Positions 47,476-58,943 of a stretch of 64,000 nt of DNA are shown here, piece by piece. How positions within the stretch are numbered: the first letter of the stretch is position 1; each line of letters begins with the position of its first letter. The stretch is from Anomaloglossus baeobatrachus (taxonomy: Eukaryota; Chordata; Amphibia; Anura; Aromobatidae): assembly GCF_048569485.1 (NCBI RefSeq), contig NC_134360.1:205183792-205247791 (forward strand), in the 5' to 3' direction. The translations under genes were made by a program, and so were the position numbers. A model generated the notes under the pieces. It had not been told where the DNA came from. It ran no database searches and worked only from the letters and a program-made list of their open reading frames with translations.

Positions 47476-47882
47476 GTCCACATGTCCAGTAATCATCTAT
47501 AAGAACAGGTCCAGTATAGATCTGTTGTCAAAAAAGATGTGCAAACAACTTTTTTGTCCGGTTTGATATTGCAGGGTTAGTTTTTTAAACATGGAAGTCT
47601 ATGGAAAATGGATCCGTTAATTGATCGCTTTTTATCTTCCATTTGAAACTGATCCAGTAAGGAAAAAAAAAAATGGATCCTTTACAAATGCAAGAAAAGC
47701 GGACGGCTAACGGATCCGTTTTCCATAGACTTCTATGTTAAAAAAATGAATCCTGCAAAAATCACTTTTTTTTTTCGAAACAGACAAAAACTTGTTGGCA
47801 GATTTTTTTTTTTTTTTTTTCCAATGGATCGCTGCAGGATCCTCTCTGATAAATGATTACTGGACATGTGAACATAGCCTAA

Positions 47883-48048
47883 AGGCCCCGTCACACACAG
47901 AGATAAATCTTTGGCAGATCTGTGGTTGCAGTGAAATCATGGACATATTGTTCCATTTGTACACAGCCACAAACCTGCCACTGATTGTCCACAATGTTAC
48001 TGCAACCACAGATGTGCCGCAGATTTATCTCTGTGTGTGACAGGGCCG
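47883..48048. mobile_element. 166-bp MITE with TAA duplication
   Basis: 'ggccccgtcacacacagaga' and 'tctctgtgtgtgacagggcc' are inverted ends, TAA flanks both, and the arms extend to 'taaatct'/'agattta'. A short complete copy. Confidence 0.85.
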
Positions 48049-48059
48049 TAAGATTGCAT

Positions 48060-48940
48060 ACAGTATATGGTAGCCTGTATTCCGTCAGTGGACCACAAAC
48101 AGATTGTTGGAAATTCGTCTGGAGTGGCTGATTTTATGACTCTGGTTTCTGCAAACTGCTAATGGGCTAATTAATATAGCAGAGCTGCAATTTGTAAATT
48201 CTTGCAGCAGTGTCCCTGGGCTAGGTCCTATTGATACAACCCAAATAATCAATCATTTATGGCCTATAAGTTCAGCCGTAAATGTTGTTCACGATAACCC
48301 AGAAGGTCAGTGTACATGATTTATTTATTTATTTATTTTCAGAATTTATTTTTTAACCTGAAAAAGTGTCAGTATGCACTACCAGTAAAATTTGCACGTT
48401 TTTATTTATTTTTTTCTTTTGTCTGCCCGTAAATCGACTTAGTGTAGTTTTGTAAACTTTGTAACATGAAGTTTATTTTTTTTGTTTTTTTTTATGGACT
48501 TCAACAGTGTGGATCTCAATTTGCACATCTACAAACCCACATACAAGGTGCTGTATTTTTTTTTTGGAGCATTTTGCATGCATTTCTGCATCAAAAAATG
48601 CAGGTGTTTCTACATTGAGGATCTGTTGTCGCTGCAGCAAAAAGAACCATAAAAAAAAAATAAAAATGCTAATTTGAAAAAAGCGCAAAATAATTCACCC
48701 AAAACGCAAACATGTAAAAATGGCTCAAAATGCAAACCTGTAAAAAAAAAACGAAAAAAAAATCTGCAGAATTTAGTGATTTACTATTGCCTATATTATA
48801 TACATGTAAAATAGACAGTTTCTTTAATGCATCGTCTTTTTTGCCTTCACATCTGTGTTTTTGTTTTTTTTTCTCCTGTATTTCTAAAAACTGAAGGGGA
48901 AACCTCTAAACTTTTTATTTATCCATTGATTCTTTGCAAT
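48060..48940. other. No gene seen
   Basis: AT-rich sequence with A and T runs and 'aaaatgcaaacctgtaaaa' repeats near 48700-48760. Possibly degraded MITE DNA. Confidence 0.4.
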
Positions 48941-48951
48941 AGATCAGTTAA

Positions 48952-49640
48952 AGGGAACCTGTCAGGTGCAATATGCCCCCAGAGCCACGAACAGTTCAGG
49001 GTGCATATTGATAATCCTTGCCTAACTGTCCCTGTTTACACTAGCATAGATAAAGGGATCTATAGAAAAAGTATTTCTAAAGGTCCTTTATGATATGCTA
49101 ATGAGGCCAGCGACTAGTCGCAAGGGCGTTAGTTCCTTTGCACATTCCGCCCTCTTAGCATGTTAGCACGCCCCTATGGGCATGCTAAGAGGGTGTAATG
49201 CAGCATCACCAGCGGTGTCGCACGTACCTGTGCCCGCTGATCAGAATAACTGGCACTTGCGTTCATGCGCAGTATGAAGCTGGGTGTATGCTTCCCAGCT
49301 TCATAGAGGTCTGCTGCACATGACCGGAAGTGCCAAGGCCTCGGATCAGCGGCGACAGTGGACACTGGTACGCACTTCACCACTGGTGATACTGCGTTGA
49401 ATAGCATGCTAACATGTCCCTGTGGGTGTGCTACCATGCTAAGAGGGTGAGCACAGGAACTAACGCCCTTGTGACTAGTCCCCGCGCTCATTAGCATATC
49501 ATAAAGGATCTTTAGAAATACTTTTTCTAAATATCTCTTTATCTATGCTACTAGATACAGGGACAGTTAGGCAGGGATTAGCAATATGCACCCAAAACTG
49601 CTTGTGGTTCTGGGTGCATATTACACCTGACAGGTTCCCT
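48952..49640. mobile_element. TTAA-flanked MITE, complete (689 bp)
   Basis: The ends 'agggaacctgtcaggtgcaa' and 'cacctgacaggttccct' are inverted, with TTAA directly outside both. TTAA targets are typical of piggyBac-type elements (inference). The two halves are inverted copies of each other over most of the length: 'aaaagtatttctaaagg' against 'cctttagaaatactttt'-like text. Non-coding. Confidence 0.75.
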
Positions 49641-50279
49641 TTAAAAATAGAGTACAAAGTCTGTCTTCCATTTTTCATTCAATGGATCCCCATAGACTTT
49701 AATGGCTGTCTGATCTGCAAAACTGAGTCGTGTATGCTTTTAGTCTCACAGGCCGGAGACACAGATCCATTTTGAAAACTCCTGTTTACGGATCAATGAA
49801 ATCCCGTTCTTTATGTGATGTCCTTTTGGTAAATGGACAGCACACTGATAAATGATTGTGTGAACATAGCCTTATAAAGATGCAATCGGAGGTTCTGTTC
49901 TCGATGATGCGGCCGCACAATGTGGCTGTGCACAGGGTTCCCCTGTTTGCCTAATATGAATAGTCATACAGGGTGCATGGAGAAGGTTTTCTGTGTGAAT
50001 TGGGCCCTTAGGCTAAAAGTCCATACTCTGCTGCCCGAGCTGAAAGACTCTAGTGCCTGCTGGGTTGGACAGTGGCCGCGTCAGCAGTCCGACACCCACA
50101 GATTATCGTGTACAGGTCCTTTTACCTTGGAGTAGGATCTGTGCACAATACTCGCTGGGTGTCCGATAGTTTGACGCAGCTACTCTGCCACCCAGCAGCA
50201 GACCTCCTCCACAATCATACGCTTTTCAGCTCATATATAGTCATAACCAGTTATCTTTCTGCTACTGGGTTATTCCTTA

Positions 50280-50764
50280 GGTTGCTTTCACACATCAGTT
50301 TTTTGGCATCAGGCACGATCCGGCAAAAAAAACTGATGCGACGGATCCGGCGAAAAAACGGATAGGTTGCATCAGCTTTTTCCATCAGTTCCTTCAGTTT
50401 TTTGACGGATCCGTTGTGATATTGAGCATGCTCAGTTTAAGAAAACTGATCCGGCGGCCGTATACGTTTTTTTTTTGCTGCATTACCCCGGATCCGGCAT
50501 CCATAGGTTTCCATTATAAAACACACCGTACGGCGCCGAATCTGGCACGATACGTTTTTTCACCAGAGACAAAAAACGTTGCCCTCAGCGTTCCATCTGG
50601 CCGCCGGACAAGTGAAAGCCGGATTGGAACGCAAGGTCATCCGGCGCTAATAGAAGTATATGGGGGGAAAAAAACGGATCCAGCGGCAACAGACGCAGGA
50701 TCCGTTTTTTCAGGTTTTTGCCGGATTGTGCCTGATGGCAAAAAACTGATGTGTGAAAGCAGCC
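50280..50764. mobile_element. MITE chain, member 1
   Basis: The ends 'ggttgctttcacacatcag' and 'ctgatgtgtgaaagcagcc' lie between TTA at 50277-50279 and TTA at 50765-50767. The interior repeats 'cggatccgg'. Same family as member 3 but in the opposite orientation. Confidence 0.85.
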
Positions 50765-50767
50765 TTA

Positions 50768-51102
50768 GGCTACTTTCACACTTGCGTTGGACGGCTTCCG
50801 TAGCATTGCGTTGTGTGACGGATGCATTGGATATAGTGGCACAACGGATGTTATGGATCGTAGAAAACAACGGAAAGCTTTTTTTTTTTTTTAAATTTAT
50901 TTTTTTTTTCTTCTTTACAGTTTTACCGGCAGCAGACTATTGTGAATGATCAGCTGATCACTCTCAATAGCCGGCGGCCGGTCGATCAGCTGAACGTTCG
51001 GCTGCCGAGAATGTGTGCGGGGGGGCGGAGTGAGGAGTGGGTGGAGCCAAGCAGGCCATGGCGCTGAGGACAGGTGAGTGTGCATGTGTGTATGTATATA
51101 TA

Positions 51103-51146
<44 letters not shown>

Positions 51147-51532
51147 TACGTACATACATGCGGAGTGGAGTGCGGGAGGGGGCAGAGCCAAGCGGGGAAG
51201 TGTCTGGCTCCCTGCACACGTAGCGAGGGTAAATATCGGCAAAGCACTTTGCTTGGTTACCCGATATTTACCTTGGTTACGGGTGCAGGGAGCCAGAGAG
51301 AGCATGCGCAGTGAAATCCAACGGATTGCGCTGCTAAAAAAAACATTACATGCTGCGTTCCGCCCGGCGCAGCGTCAAAATAACAACGCTGCGTTGTCCA
51401 GCGGATGCAACGCTGACAGTTGCGTTACAGTGCGTCATCCATACAAGTCTATGGAGAATAGCACAGTGCGTTAACGGACTGCGCTATTCTCCATAGTGAC
51501 GGACTCCACTGAACGCAAGTGTGAAAGTAGCC
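50768..51532. mobile_element. MITE chain, member 2
   Basis: The ends 'ggctactttcacacttgcgt' and 'acgcaagtgtgaaagtagcc' abut member 1 and member 3 with only TTA between. It carries a (TG)n tract (51090-51142) and a 'cttggttacccgatatttac' hairpin half. The His/Thr-rich frames are microsatellite shadows. Confidence 0.85.
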
Positions 51533-51535
51533 TTA

Positions 51536-52007
51536 GGCAGCTTTCACACATCCGGTTTTTGCTGTGCGGCACAATCCGGTAAAAACCGGAAAGAACGGAT
51601 CCGGCGTTTCTTGCTGTTGGATCCGTTCTTTCCCCCATAGACTTCTATTATCGCTGGATTGTGCTGCATGGCCTTTCTTTCCATCCGGCGTAAATAGCTG
51701 ATCCGGTGGCCGGATGGAACGCTGCTTGCAGCGATTTGTCTCCGGTAAAAGAATATATGGCGCCTGAGTTACAATGAAAGCCTATGGGCGCCGGTTCCGT
51801 CTTCATCTGGCATATGACGGAATCCAACGACTGATCCGGTTTTTTGAACTGAGCATGCTCAGTAGCACAACGGATCCATCAAAAAACAGAAGGAAGGCAT
51901 GGAAAAAACTGATGCAACCTATCCGTTTTTTTCGCCGGATCCGTTGCATCTGTTTTTTTTTTTTGCCGGATTGTGCTGGACGTCAAAAAACAGATGTTAA
52001 AGTAGCC
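51536..52007. mobile_element. MITE chain, member 3
   Basis: It starts 'ggcagctttcacacatccgg' and ends 'cagatgttaaagtagcc' before TTA at 52008-52010. Reversed, it matches member 1 through 'aaacggataggttgcatcag'. Confidence 0.8.
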
Positions 52008-52093
52008 TTAACCTTTGTCTAGTACCACAAAAAAAAAAAAAGTGGTACCAATCTGCATGGAGTCACATTGACCCCATGGTACCAGACAAGGGT

Positions 52094-52405
52094 TGGGCTA
52101 TGTGCACACTCTTCAGATTTGGTGCAGACATTTTCTGCACCAGATCTGCACACTCTGGCATAAACTGTGTCTAGACCAGATGCATTTTTTGGATGTGTTT
52201 TTGGGCCATCAAGAAAGTCAATGGCTTGAAGTCAATGGGTGAAAAAACACTGCTAAACCTGACCAATCATCGGCATGCTGCAGATTTTTTCTGTATCAAA
52301 ATCTGCACCAAAACTGCACGGAAAAAAACCCTCACCATCTGTACACAGAATCCCATAGACTTGACTGGCTTCAGGAGAGAAAAACCGCAGCGTGTGCACA
52401 GGGCC
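52094..52405. mobile_element. MITE with 'GGGCTATGTGCACAC' ends
   Basis: 'gggctatgtgcacactc' and 'gcgtgtgcacagggcc' are inverted ends, followed on the right by TTA. The interior has inverted 'tctgcac' motifs. Non-coding. Confidence 0.6.
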
Positions 52406-52994
52406 TTAGTCTCCCTCATGGTCGCTCCCCGCAGAAGTCGGAGCCGCTCGGTATTGTTGGCACAGGATGCTATAGGGTGTGGAGTATAATGGCTTCCTCA
52501 GTGCATTAACTAAACATCATCAAAGGTCGGAAGTTTCAGCCATTGATGAAGCATCAGAGCAGTATTTCCTCTGGTTATTTACTAGTAGATCCGGCTCCAC
52601 TTTGGACATGTGATGGTCACACAGCAGTGTCATTGGATCTTTTTTTTTTCCCTTGCAAATAATGATGGGGTTAGGGTGTGCCAGGCTGACTGTGTGATCC
52701 ATTCCCTGGTGCTGGCACGCTTTGCAAACATTGTTATTGCTTCATCTTGGCTCCCGTCAGCCTTGTTTTTTTAATTAAAAGCCGCAACGTGTGCCAATGC
52801 TCAACCCGGCAGATGTTGATATTAGCGGAGATTCGCTACTTGGTGCTTTTAAATGTCACAAAGAACGTACTTTTTATCAGTATGATACAGGATGACACAA
52901 CCAGAGATAAGGCGAGCGCAGGATCGTGATGAGATGGACACCTAACAGCTCAATCTGGGCAGAAGTCAATAATCACATCCTGGTACTGTGCAAA
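52406..52994. other. No gene seen
   Basis: Mixed sequence, possibly unique intronic DNA. No recognisable exon or repeat. Confidence 0.4.
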
Positions 52995-53160
52995 AGCGTA
53001 AAGGGAATCTATGTAATCTGAGAGCAGCAAGATGTAGGGGCAGAGACCCTGATTCAAGTTATTTCACTTACCGAGCAGTGTTTTTCTATTTAAATAAAAT
53101 CGGTGTTTTATCAGCAGGAGCTTATCACTATAGGACTAGAGGTCTGGTGCCTCCTAGTCC
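52995..53160. mobile_element. Fragment related to 44232-44560
   Basis: It shares 'cagagaccctgattc', 'atcagcaggagcttatca' and the general order with the copy at 44232. The right half is lost. Confidence 0.55.
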
Positions 53161-53636
53161 AACCTTGGCCACACCACTGATTTATACACTTTCCGTATTG
53201 AACTTCTTTTGTTGATTTACTGTGTACAATAATCTGATCTAGTAAAAAAAAAATTCGAAAGAGTTGTGAAAGGTCAACACCAACTTGCTGACTGATCCCT
53301 AGAACCCCCGGCAGGATTGTGACCGCAGCTCTGGACCACTAGGGTAATTACACAGAAGGCATAAAAATATTCAAAAATCTGTACTTCAATTCCTTTTTGC
53401 ATTTCTTTTAAAGACCTGTGGATTTTGTGGCTCCATTGAGGGGGGAACAAAAAGATTTCTCCAGCTTCTCCTGTCAAACAGTTCATGAAAATTGGACGAT
53501 ACACCGGTGGCATCCAAGCAATGTTTTTTTTCCCCTCAAGCCTGACCCATAGACTTGCATTGACAAATTTGACCCAAGTGTCAGATCATTATTGGACATG
53601 CTTTTGTGCGTATTGGTGAGTCCGAAGAAAACAATT

Positions 53637-53990
53637 AGGCTGCGTCCCCACAATCTGTATTTGTAGCGGTTTGGATGCAGCATACATCAGCTGCATTCAA
53701 ACCACTGCGTTATACAGTACAAGCACAGTGGATGGATTTCTAGAAATCTCGTGACCACTGTGCTTCTTTTTTCTGCAGCAAACACTGACCTCCAGAACGT
53801 GTTTTCAGACCGCAGCATGTCAATTGTTTGCTGCGGAATTGCATCTGTCCTACGTAGGTAGAACACAAGTGAGAGACCGCAGCGCACTGAACTCTGATCG
53901 TAGGCACAGTCAGCTGCGGTCTCCTGCGGAGGAGATGCGCGGCCCCGCAGGTCACGCAGTGAGTCCTGATCGTAGGCACATACTCTTACA
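53637..53990. mobile_element. MITE related to 46002-46376
   Basis: It shares 'gtacaagcacagtggatgg', 'gaaatc' and 'tcctgatcgtaggcacatac' with the copy at 46002. It begins 'aggctgcgtccccacaatc' after TT. Confidence 0.6.
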
Positions 53991-54560
53991 ACTCTCTACT
54001 AACCTAAACTCTATCTCCAGTCCATACTGAATGGAGTAGCAAGATCATATTCCTCTCCAACCCCTACACCGATGCCTTCACCTTATGCCAGTCATTGCAC
54101 TGGTTACCCATCCGTTACAAAATCCAATATAAACTTGTGTTTGTGTGAGTTTCCTCCCACACTCCAAAGACATACTAATAAGGACTTTAGATTGTGAGCC
54201 CCAATGGGGACGGTATTGCCAATGTATATAAAGCGCTGTGGAATTAATGGCACTATATAAATGAATACATATTATCCTTCTCGCCCATAAAGCTCTCCAC
54301 AGTTCTGCACCACCCTATATCTCCTACCTGTATGATGACCTAAGCCTGACATCCTCTATTATCCCAACATCCCACTCCTTTCTCCAAGGCTTCTCTCGTG
54401 CTGCACCAGTTTTCTGGAATGCGTTTCCCTAGACAATCCGACTAATTCCCAGTATCCAGAGTTTATCGTGCCCTAAAAACATTTTTTCAGACCACCCTAT
54501 CGCCTCACTCATCTAATTATCCCCTGTTCTCTCTTCTACTTACTCACAAGCCCTTTGTAC
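53991..54560 (+). mobile_element. Decayed L2/CR1-type LINE 3' fragment with a nested insertion
   Basis: Translations in more than one frame give 'LHWLPIRYKIQYKL', then after an insert 'AHKALHSSAPPYISYLYD' and 'FSRAAPVFWNAFP'. These match the order seen in the LINE at 55826 ('LHWLPITQRLQFK', 'YKAMHNLSPPYICDL', 'FSRASPILWNALP'). It is heavily decayed and lacks the RT core. Confidence 0.75.
54148..54270 (+). mobile_element. Short retroposon tail inserted in the LINE fragment
   Basis: It reads 'tttcctcccacactccaaag', 'gattgtgagccccaatgggg', 'gtatataaagcgctgtggaa' and 'ggcactatataaatgaata'. I recognise this as a common 3'-end type of 5'-truncated LINEs or SINEs in fish and frogs. It interrupts the LINE frame, so it arrived later. 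Confidence 0.7.
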
Positions 54561-55440
54561 TTGTACACATACTGGCTGGTGACCGGTTCATGCAGCGTTT
54601 CATGGAATTCCCTATTTATTTTGCAGGTGATTGAACTTACACGACAAGCAGTTTTTTTTTTTTTTATTATTATGGCTTGTAAGTATTTTTAAGGAAATCT
54701 ACAGCAGAGGGTTCCTCGGTGGTTTCGTCCTGACCGTATACATTTTTTACAGTTGTGGAGAGGAGGAAAGTATTGTGGGTGCACGTGCTGGGCTGATTAT
54801 TAAATAGGAGCCATATAGAAGAAATGCTGTTTGTGGAGGCGCTGCATTATTTAGCAGGCAGCTCCTGTGTTGTGGGCAGAGTCTGTGCTGGCACGCCACG
54901 GCAAGCCATTAATGAATAACACACGCATGACAACTTTCTGTAGGTCATTGTTAGCATGAGGTCATTCCCCTGTGTGTGTCATTACGTGGGAGGGCCGCAC
55001 GCTTCTGGGTGGCTCTGATTGTTCCGGACCCTCAATAATTCTGCTCTCATTACAAGGACGCAGCAGGGACTGTGATCTGCGAAACGTGTGATGCTCTGCA
55101 GCAGCTCTGTGATCAGACCGTTCATTCACCCGCGTAGCTGCGATTACACAGACGGCGACATCAAGGAGTTTTCCATCCACAGCACCACGTTGTGCTCTGC
55201 TCTGTGGGGAATTTCTATGGGCTTTGTCCATCGTCATCCGCGTCACTCCCATTATTGTCTGTGATCTTGGAGGATTTACTTTTAATCTTTTCTTTTACGC
55301 TGCGTTCAATAAAATAGAGGTTTGAGCGGATACATTTTATCACTGCGTTCTCTTTAAAGAACTGTTACGTTGTATCTTCAGAAAATTACAACGCTAGTTA
55401 TGTATGGACACAGCTGCAGGGTTGTTGCTTCCAGCATTAG
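54561..55440. other. No gene recognised, possibly unique sequence
   Basis: No repeat end or confident exon. The stretch 54960-55330 is balanced in composition and lacks MITE style, so it may be unique intronic or conserved non-coding DNA. That is a guess. Confidence 0.35.
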
Positions 55441-55446
55441 AAGTTG

Positions 55447-55647
55447 GTCAGGGTACTTTCACATCAGCGTTTTTTTGCCGGACGGCAAAAAAACGCAAAC
55501 AGAGTATGACCGGATCCTTTACAAATACGTTACCATTTCAATGCATTTGCAATGGAATCGCGGCAATATGCGGTTACATGAGGTTGCGTGCGACACACAC
55601 TGGATCCGTTGTTTTGAGGTATTTTACCGTGTTTCAAAAACGCTACT
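55447..55647. mobile_element. Left part of a MITE cut off at a pyrimidine tract
   Basis: It starts 'gggtactttcacatcagcg' with 'ttttttgccggacggcaaaa' and 'actggatccg', in the style of the chain at 50280-52007. No right end is found before the pyrimidine tract and the LINE. Confidence 0.55.
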
Positions 55648-55822
55648 TTTTTCTTTTCTTTCTTTTTTTTTTTCTTTCCTTTTTCCTTTCCTTTTTTTTT
55701 CCTTTCCTTTTTTTTTTCCTTTCCTTTTTTTTTTCCTTTCCTTTTTTTTTCCTTTCCTTTTTTTTTCCCTTTCCTTTTTTTTTCCCTTTCCTTTTTTTTT
55801 CCGTTCCTTTTTTTTTCCTTTG
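55648..55822 (+). repeat. Pyrimidine (TTTTTTTTCCTTTCC) tract
   Basis: About 175 bases of almost pure pyrimidine in units of about 17 bases. The Phe-rich and Lys-rich frames on the two strands are artefacts. Confidence 0.95.
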
Positions 55823-55825
55823 CCC

Positions 55826-57066
55826 TATCTTGGATCTCCTCATACCTAACCGACCGAACTCTCAACGTCTCCCATTCTCACACCACTTCCTCATCTCGCC
55901 CCCTATCGGTGTCGGTGTCCCCCAAGGTTCAGTTCTTGGACCCTTGCTGTTCTCCATCTACACCTTCGGCCTGGGACAGCTCATAGAGTCCCACGGCTTC
56001 CAGTATCATCTCTATGCTGATGACACACAGATCTACCTCTCTGGACCTGACATTACCTCTCTACTAACCAAAATCCCACAATGTCTGTCTGGTATCTCAC
56101 CCTTCTCTGCGCGATTCCTAAAACTTAACATGGACAAAACAGAGTTCATTGTCTTTCCTCCTCCTCACTCATCTCCTCCAACAAGCCGTTCCATCAAACT
56201 TGATGGTTGCTCACTCTCTCAGTCTCACAAGCTCATTGCCTTGGAGTAACCCTCGACTCTGCTCTATCCTTCAAGCCACACATCCAAGCCCTCTTCACCT
56301 CATGCCGATTACAACTCAAAAATATCTCCCGGATCTGTGCTTTCCTTAACCATGAATCCGCAAAAACATTAGTGCATGCCCTCATCATCTCCTGCCTCGA
56401 CTATTGCAACCTCCTGCTCTCTGGCCTCCCTTCCAACACTCTTGCACCCCTCCAATCTATCCTAAACTCTGCGGCCCGCTTAATCCACCTCTCCCCTCGC
56501 TATTCCCCAGCCTCGCCACTCTGCCAATCCCTTCACTGGCTTCCCATCACCCAACGACTCCAGTTCAAAACATTAACAATGACATACAAAGCCATGCACA
56601 ACCTGTCTCCTCCCTACATCTGTGACCTAGTCTCCCGGTACCTACCTGCACGCAACCTCAGATCCTCACAAGATCTCCTTCTCTGCTCCTCTTTTATCTC
56701 CTCTTCCCACAATCACGTACAAGATTTCTCCCGTGCCTCCCCCATACTCTGGAACGCTCTACCTCAGCACATCAGACTCTCCCCTACCGTGAAAAGCTTC
56801 AAGAGGAACCTCAAGACCCACCTCTTCCAACAAGCTTACAACCTACAATAGCCCTCAGTCCAGTAGACCACTGCGCAACCAGCTCTGTCCTCACCTATTG
56901 TACCATCACCCATTCCCTGTAGACTGTGAGCTCTCGCGGGCAGGGTCCTCTCTCCTCCTATACCAGTCTGTTTTGGACTGTTAATGATTAATGATTGTTG
57001 TACGTATACCCTCTTTCACTTGCAAAGCGCCATGGAATAAATGGCGCTATAATAATAATAATAATA
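55826..57066 (+). mobile_element. L2/CR1-type LINE, 5'-truncated
   Basis: This is the 3' 1.2 kb of a non-LTR retrotransposon. The reverse transcriptase keeps '[17 protein letters not shown]' and the catalytic 'YADDTQIYL'. A second stretch (56240-56851) encodes the thumb and C-terminal region, with 'LHWLPITQRLQFKTLTMTYK' and 'FSRASPILWNALPQHIR', ending at a TAG after 'QQAYNLQ'. Two frame changes, near 55915 and near 56245, separate three frames, so this copy is dead. The 3' untranslated part carries 'gactgtgagctctcgcggg' and 'aataaatggcgctataataa' and ends in an ATA/ATT microsatellite. Moderate age. Confidence 0.88.
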
Positions 57067-57370
57067 ATATATACACACTATATATATATATTATATATAT
57101 ATATATTAGACCCAAATGCAAACAGTTTTTTTTTTTTTTAAATGAATGCATTAAACGAAAAAAAGAGAAAATATATATAGATTTTTTTTTTTTCCCGTTT
57201 AAGGCATTCATTTAAAAAAAAAGTTTGCATTTGGGTTTCATGAACATTTTTACACTATTCACCCTCTTAGCCCCTGTGTTTCACTGTTTATTGCTGGCTG
57301 AGTTAACGGAGCATCGATCAGTGAGCTCATTCTGATGGGGAGTTTGTAACTCTTTTGTCTCTTTTTGCAT
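57067..57370. other. AT-rich flank with a homologous T-run pair
   Basis: 'agacccaaatgcaaac' (57108-57123) and 'gtttgcatttgggttt' (57222-57237) are inverted partners around A/T runs, with 'aatgaatgcattaaacg' against 'cgtttaaggcattcattt' inside. It is a small foldback of about 130 bases. The rest shows no gene. Confidence 0.65.
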
Positions 57371-57374
57371 GTAG

Positions 57375-57890
57375 GTATTCACAGTGGGCGTGCTAACATG
57401 CTAACGAATGTGCAGTGCCAGAAGATGATCTCACTCACCGCTATGCTGCTCGGAGCTGGATTTCGGCTCAGTGCACATGACCTTGGACTTTCAGTCAAGC
57501 GCACTACTTCAGTTTGAAGCCAGGATGTGTACACCCTGCTTCATAGTTCTCATGACCGAAACTCCGGGGTCAGGCGCACTGAGCCGAAATCCAGCGTATG
57601 GCAACGGAGAGGTGTGTGAGATCATCCTGTGACGCTGCACATTCATTAGCATGTTAGCATACCCACAGGGGTGTACTAACATGCTAATGAGGGGCCACTG
57701 GCAAGGGAAGCAACGCCCAGGGGACTAGTCCCCGCGCTCATTAGCATACGATAAAAGATCTTTAGAAATACTTTTTCTACAGGTGTCTTTACCTATGCTA
57801 GTGTATACAGGGACGGTTAGACAGGGAGTAGCAATATGCACCCAGAACTGCTCGTGGTTCTGGCTGCATATTGGACCTGACAGGTTCCCT
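57375..57890. mobile_element. Second copy of the TTAA-type MITE (left-truncated)
   Basis: It matches 48952-49640 through 'actagtccccgcgctcatta', 'atctttagaaatactttttc' and 'gcaatatgcaccca', then ends 'cctgacaggttccct'. Its centre has an inverted pair around 'gctgagccgaaatccag'. Confidence 0.7.
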
Positions 57891-58411
57891 GTAATGAGAC
57901 TTAGAGGCAGATTCTCACCGTCACAGGTAGAGGCCACTTCTGTGGGCCTGGTCAGGACACTTTTCCTACCAGTGGAATTATAGATATTTTTGCTGAAGAA
58001 ATGTGAGAGTCTGCAGACATGCCAGATGTTCCCGTTATTAAATACATAAAATAACCTTTCAATCCCGCAGATTGCGGCTGTGACGATTGTGCTCCTGTAA
58101 TCTCATGCTGGGATTATTTTTTTGTCCTCGACAGTCAGGACTGATTGTGGATGAATCAGAGTGCTGGGATACATGGCTCTCGTGACGCTCTGGATGGACA
58201 TTGTCTTCTGCAGCTGCTGGTTTATTCTTTATGGTGTATGGATGATGCTTGATTGGTTATTCAGATTTTAATGAATTTATTTTTTTGCTTAAAACCTTGT
58301 GTAATTTAGTGAATGGCAGTGATTGGTGCAGCGATGGTTTCTATGTATAGCAAATGCACTATATGAGCAAAACTATTGGGACACTTTGCATTACTCCTAG
58401 AGGAGCTTTTT
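57891..58411. other. No gene seen; trace of a transposon end
   Basis: Mostly unassigned. 'gagcaaaactattgggacac' at 58365-58384 followed by 'tgcattactcctagaggag' resembles an end of the transposon family seen at 16340 and 26850. Confidence 0.4.
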
Positions 58412-58943
58412 GTCACGTCCTCACCGGCATCCGCTCCTGTGACTTCTGCTTCGGTCACCAGGCATCGCCGTATTCCCACTGTGGACTGTGCTGGTGATAG
58501 GAGAGGAGTCAGTATCAGTGGCTCTGTTGGGCGAAGGCTCCGCTCATCCACTAAGCTAGGTTTCCCTGGGACCTGCAGTACTACTGGCTGACTGTAGGTT
58601 GCGTGTCTTCCGGCTGAAGTTACCACTATTCAGCTACAGCCAATGGGAAGACACCACACCCTTCTAATTTCCCCTCTTGTCTGCTGGCCCCTGCCAGATA
58701 TAGTTTTGTATTCCTGCTAGTGTCTGGTTCCTGTTCTGACTATTGATCCCTGTGTTTTGACCTCTGCCTGCTCTCTGACTACCCTCCTCCCTGCCGTTTT
58801 GTACCTCTCTGCCATCTCCGGTTTTGACCTCTGCCTGATTTCCTGACTTTGCTGCTGCCTGCTGATTTTGTCCCTTTTTGTGCCTCCTGGTTTGGACCCT
58901 GGCTGACGACCACTCTTTCCTGGATTGCAGCCTTCAATAGGTA
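58412..58943 (+). mobile_element. Possible LTR fragment (fossil)
   Basis: It begins 'tgtcacgtcctcaccggc' and becomes a pyrimidine-rich tract with repeated 'gttttgacctctgcctg' (58755-58840). This is reminiscent of frog LTR retrotransposon LTRs that I remember. Neither a second boundary nor a target duplication was found. Fossil; low certainty. Confidence 0.3.

Noticed and set aside
50416-50949. 177-codon plus-strand frame
   Set aside because: It crosses the junction between two MITEs and ends in a T run. No coding signal.
55404-55843. Phe-rich (plus) and Lys-rich (minus) frames
   Set aside because: Translation of the pyrimidine tract. Only the segment after 55826 is real LINE sequence.
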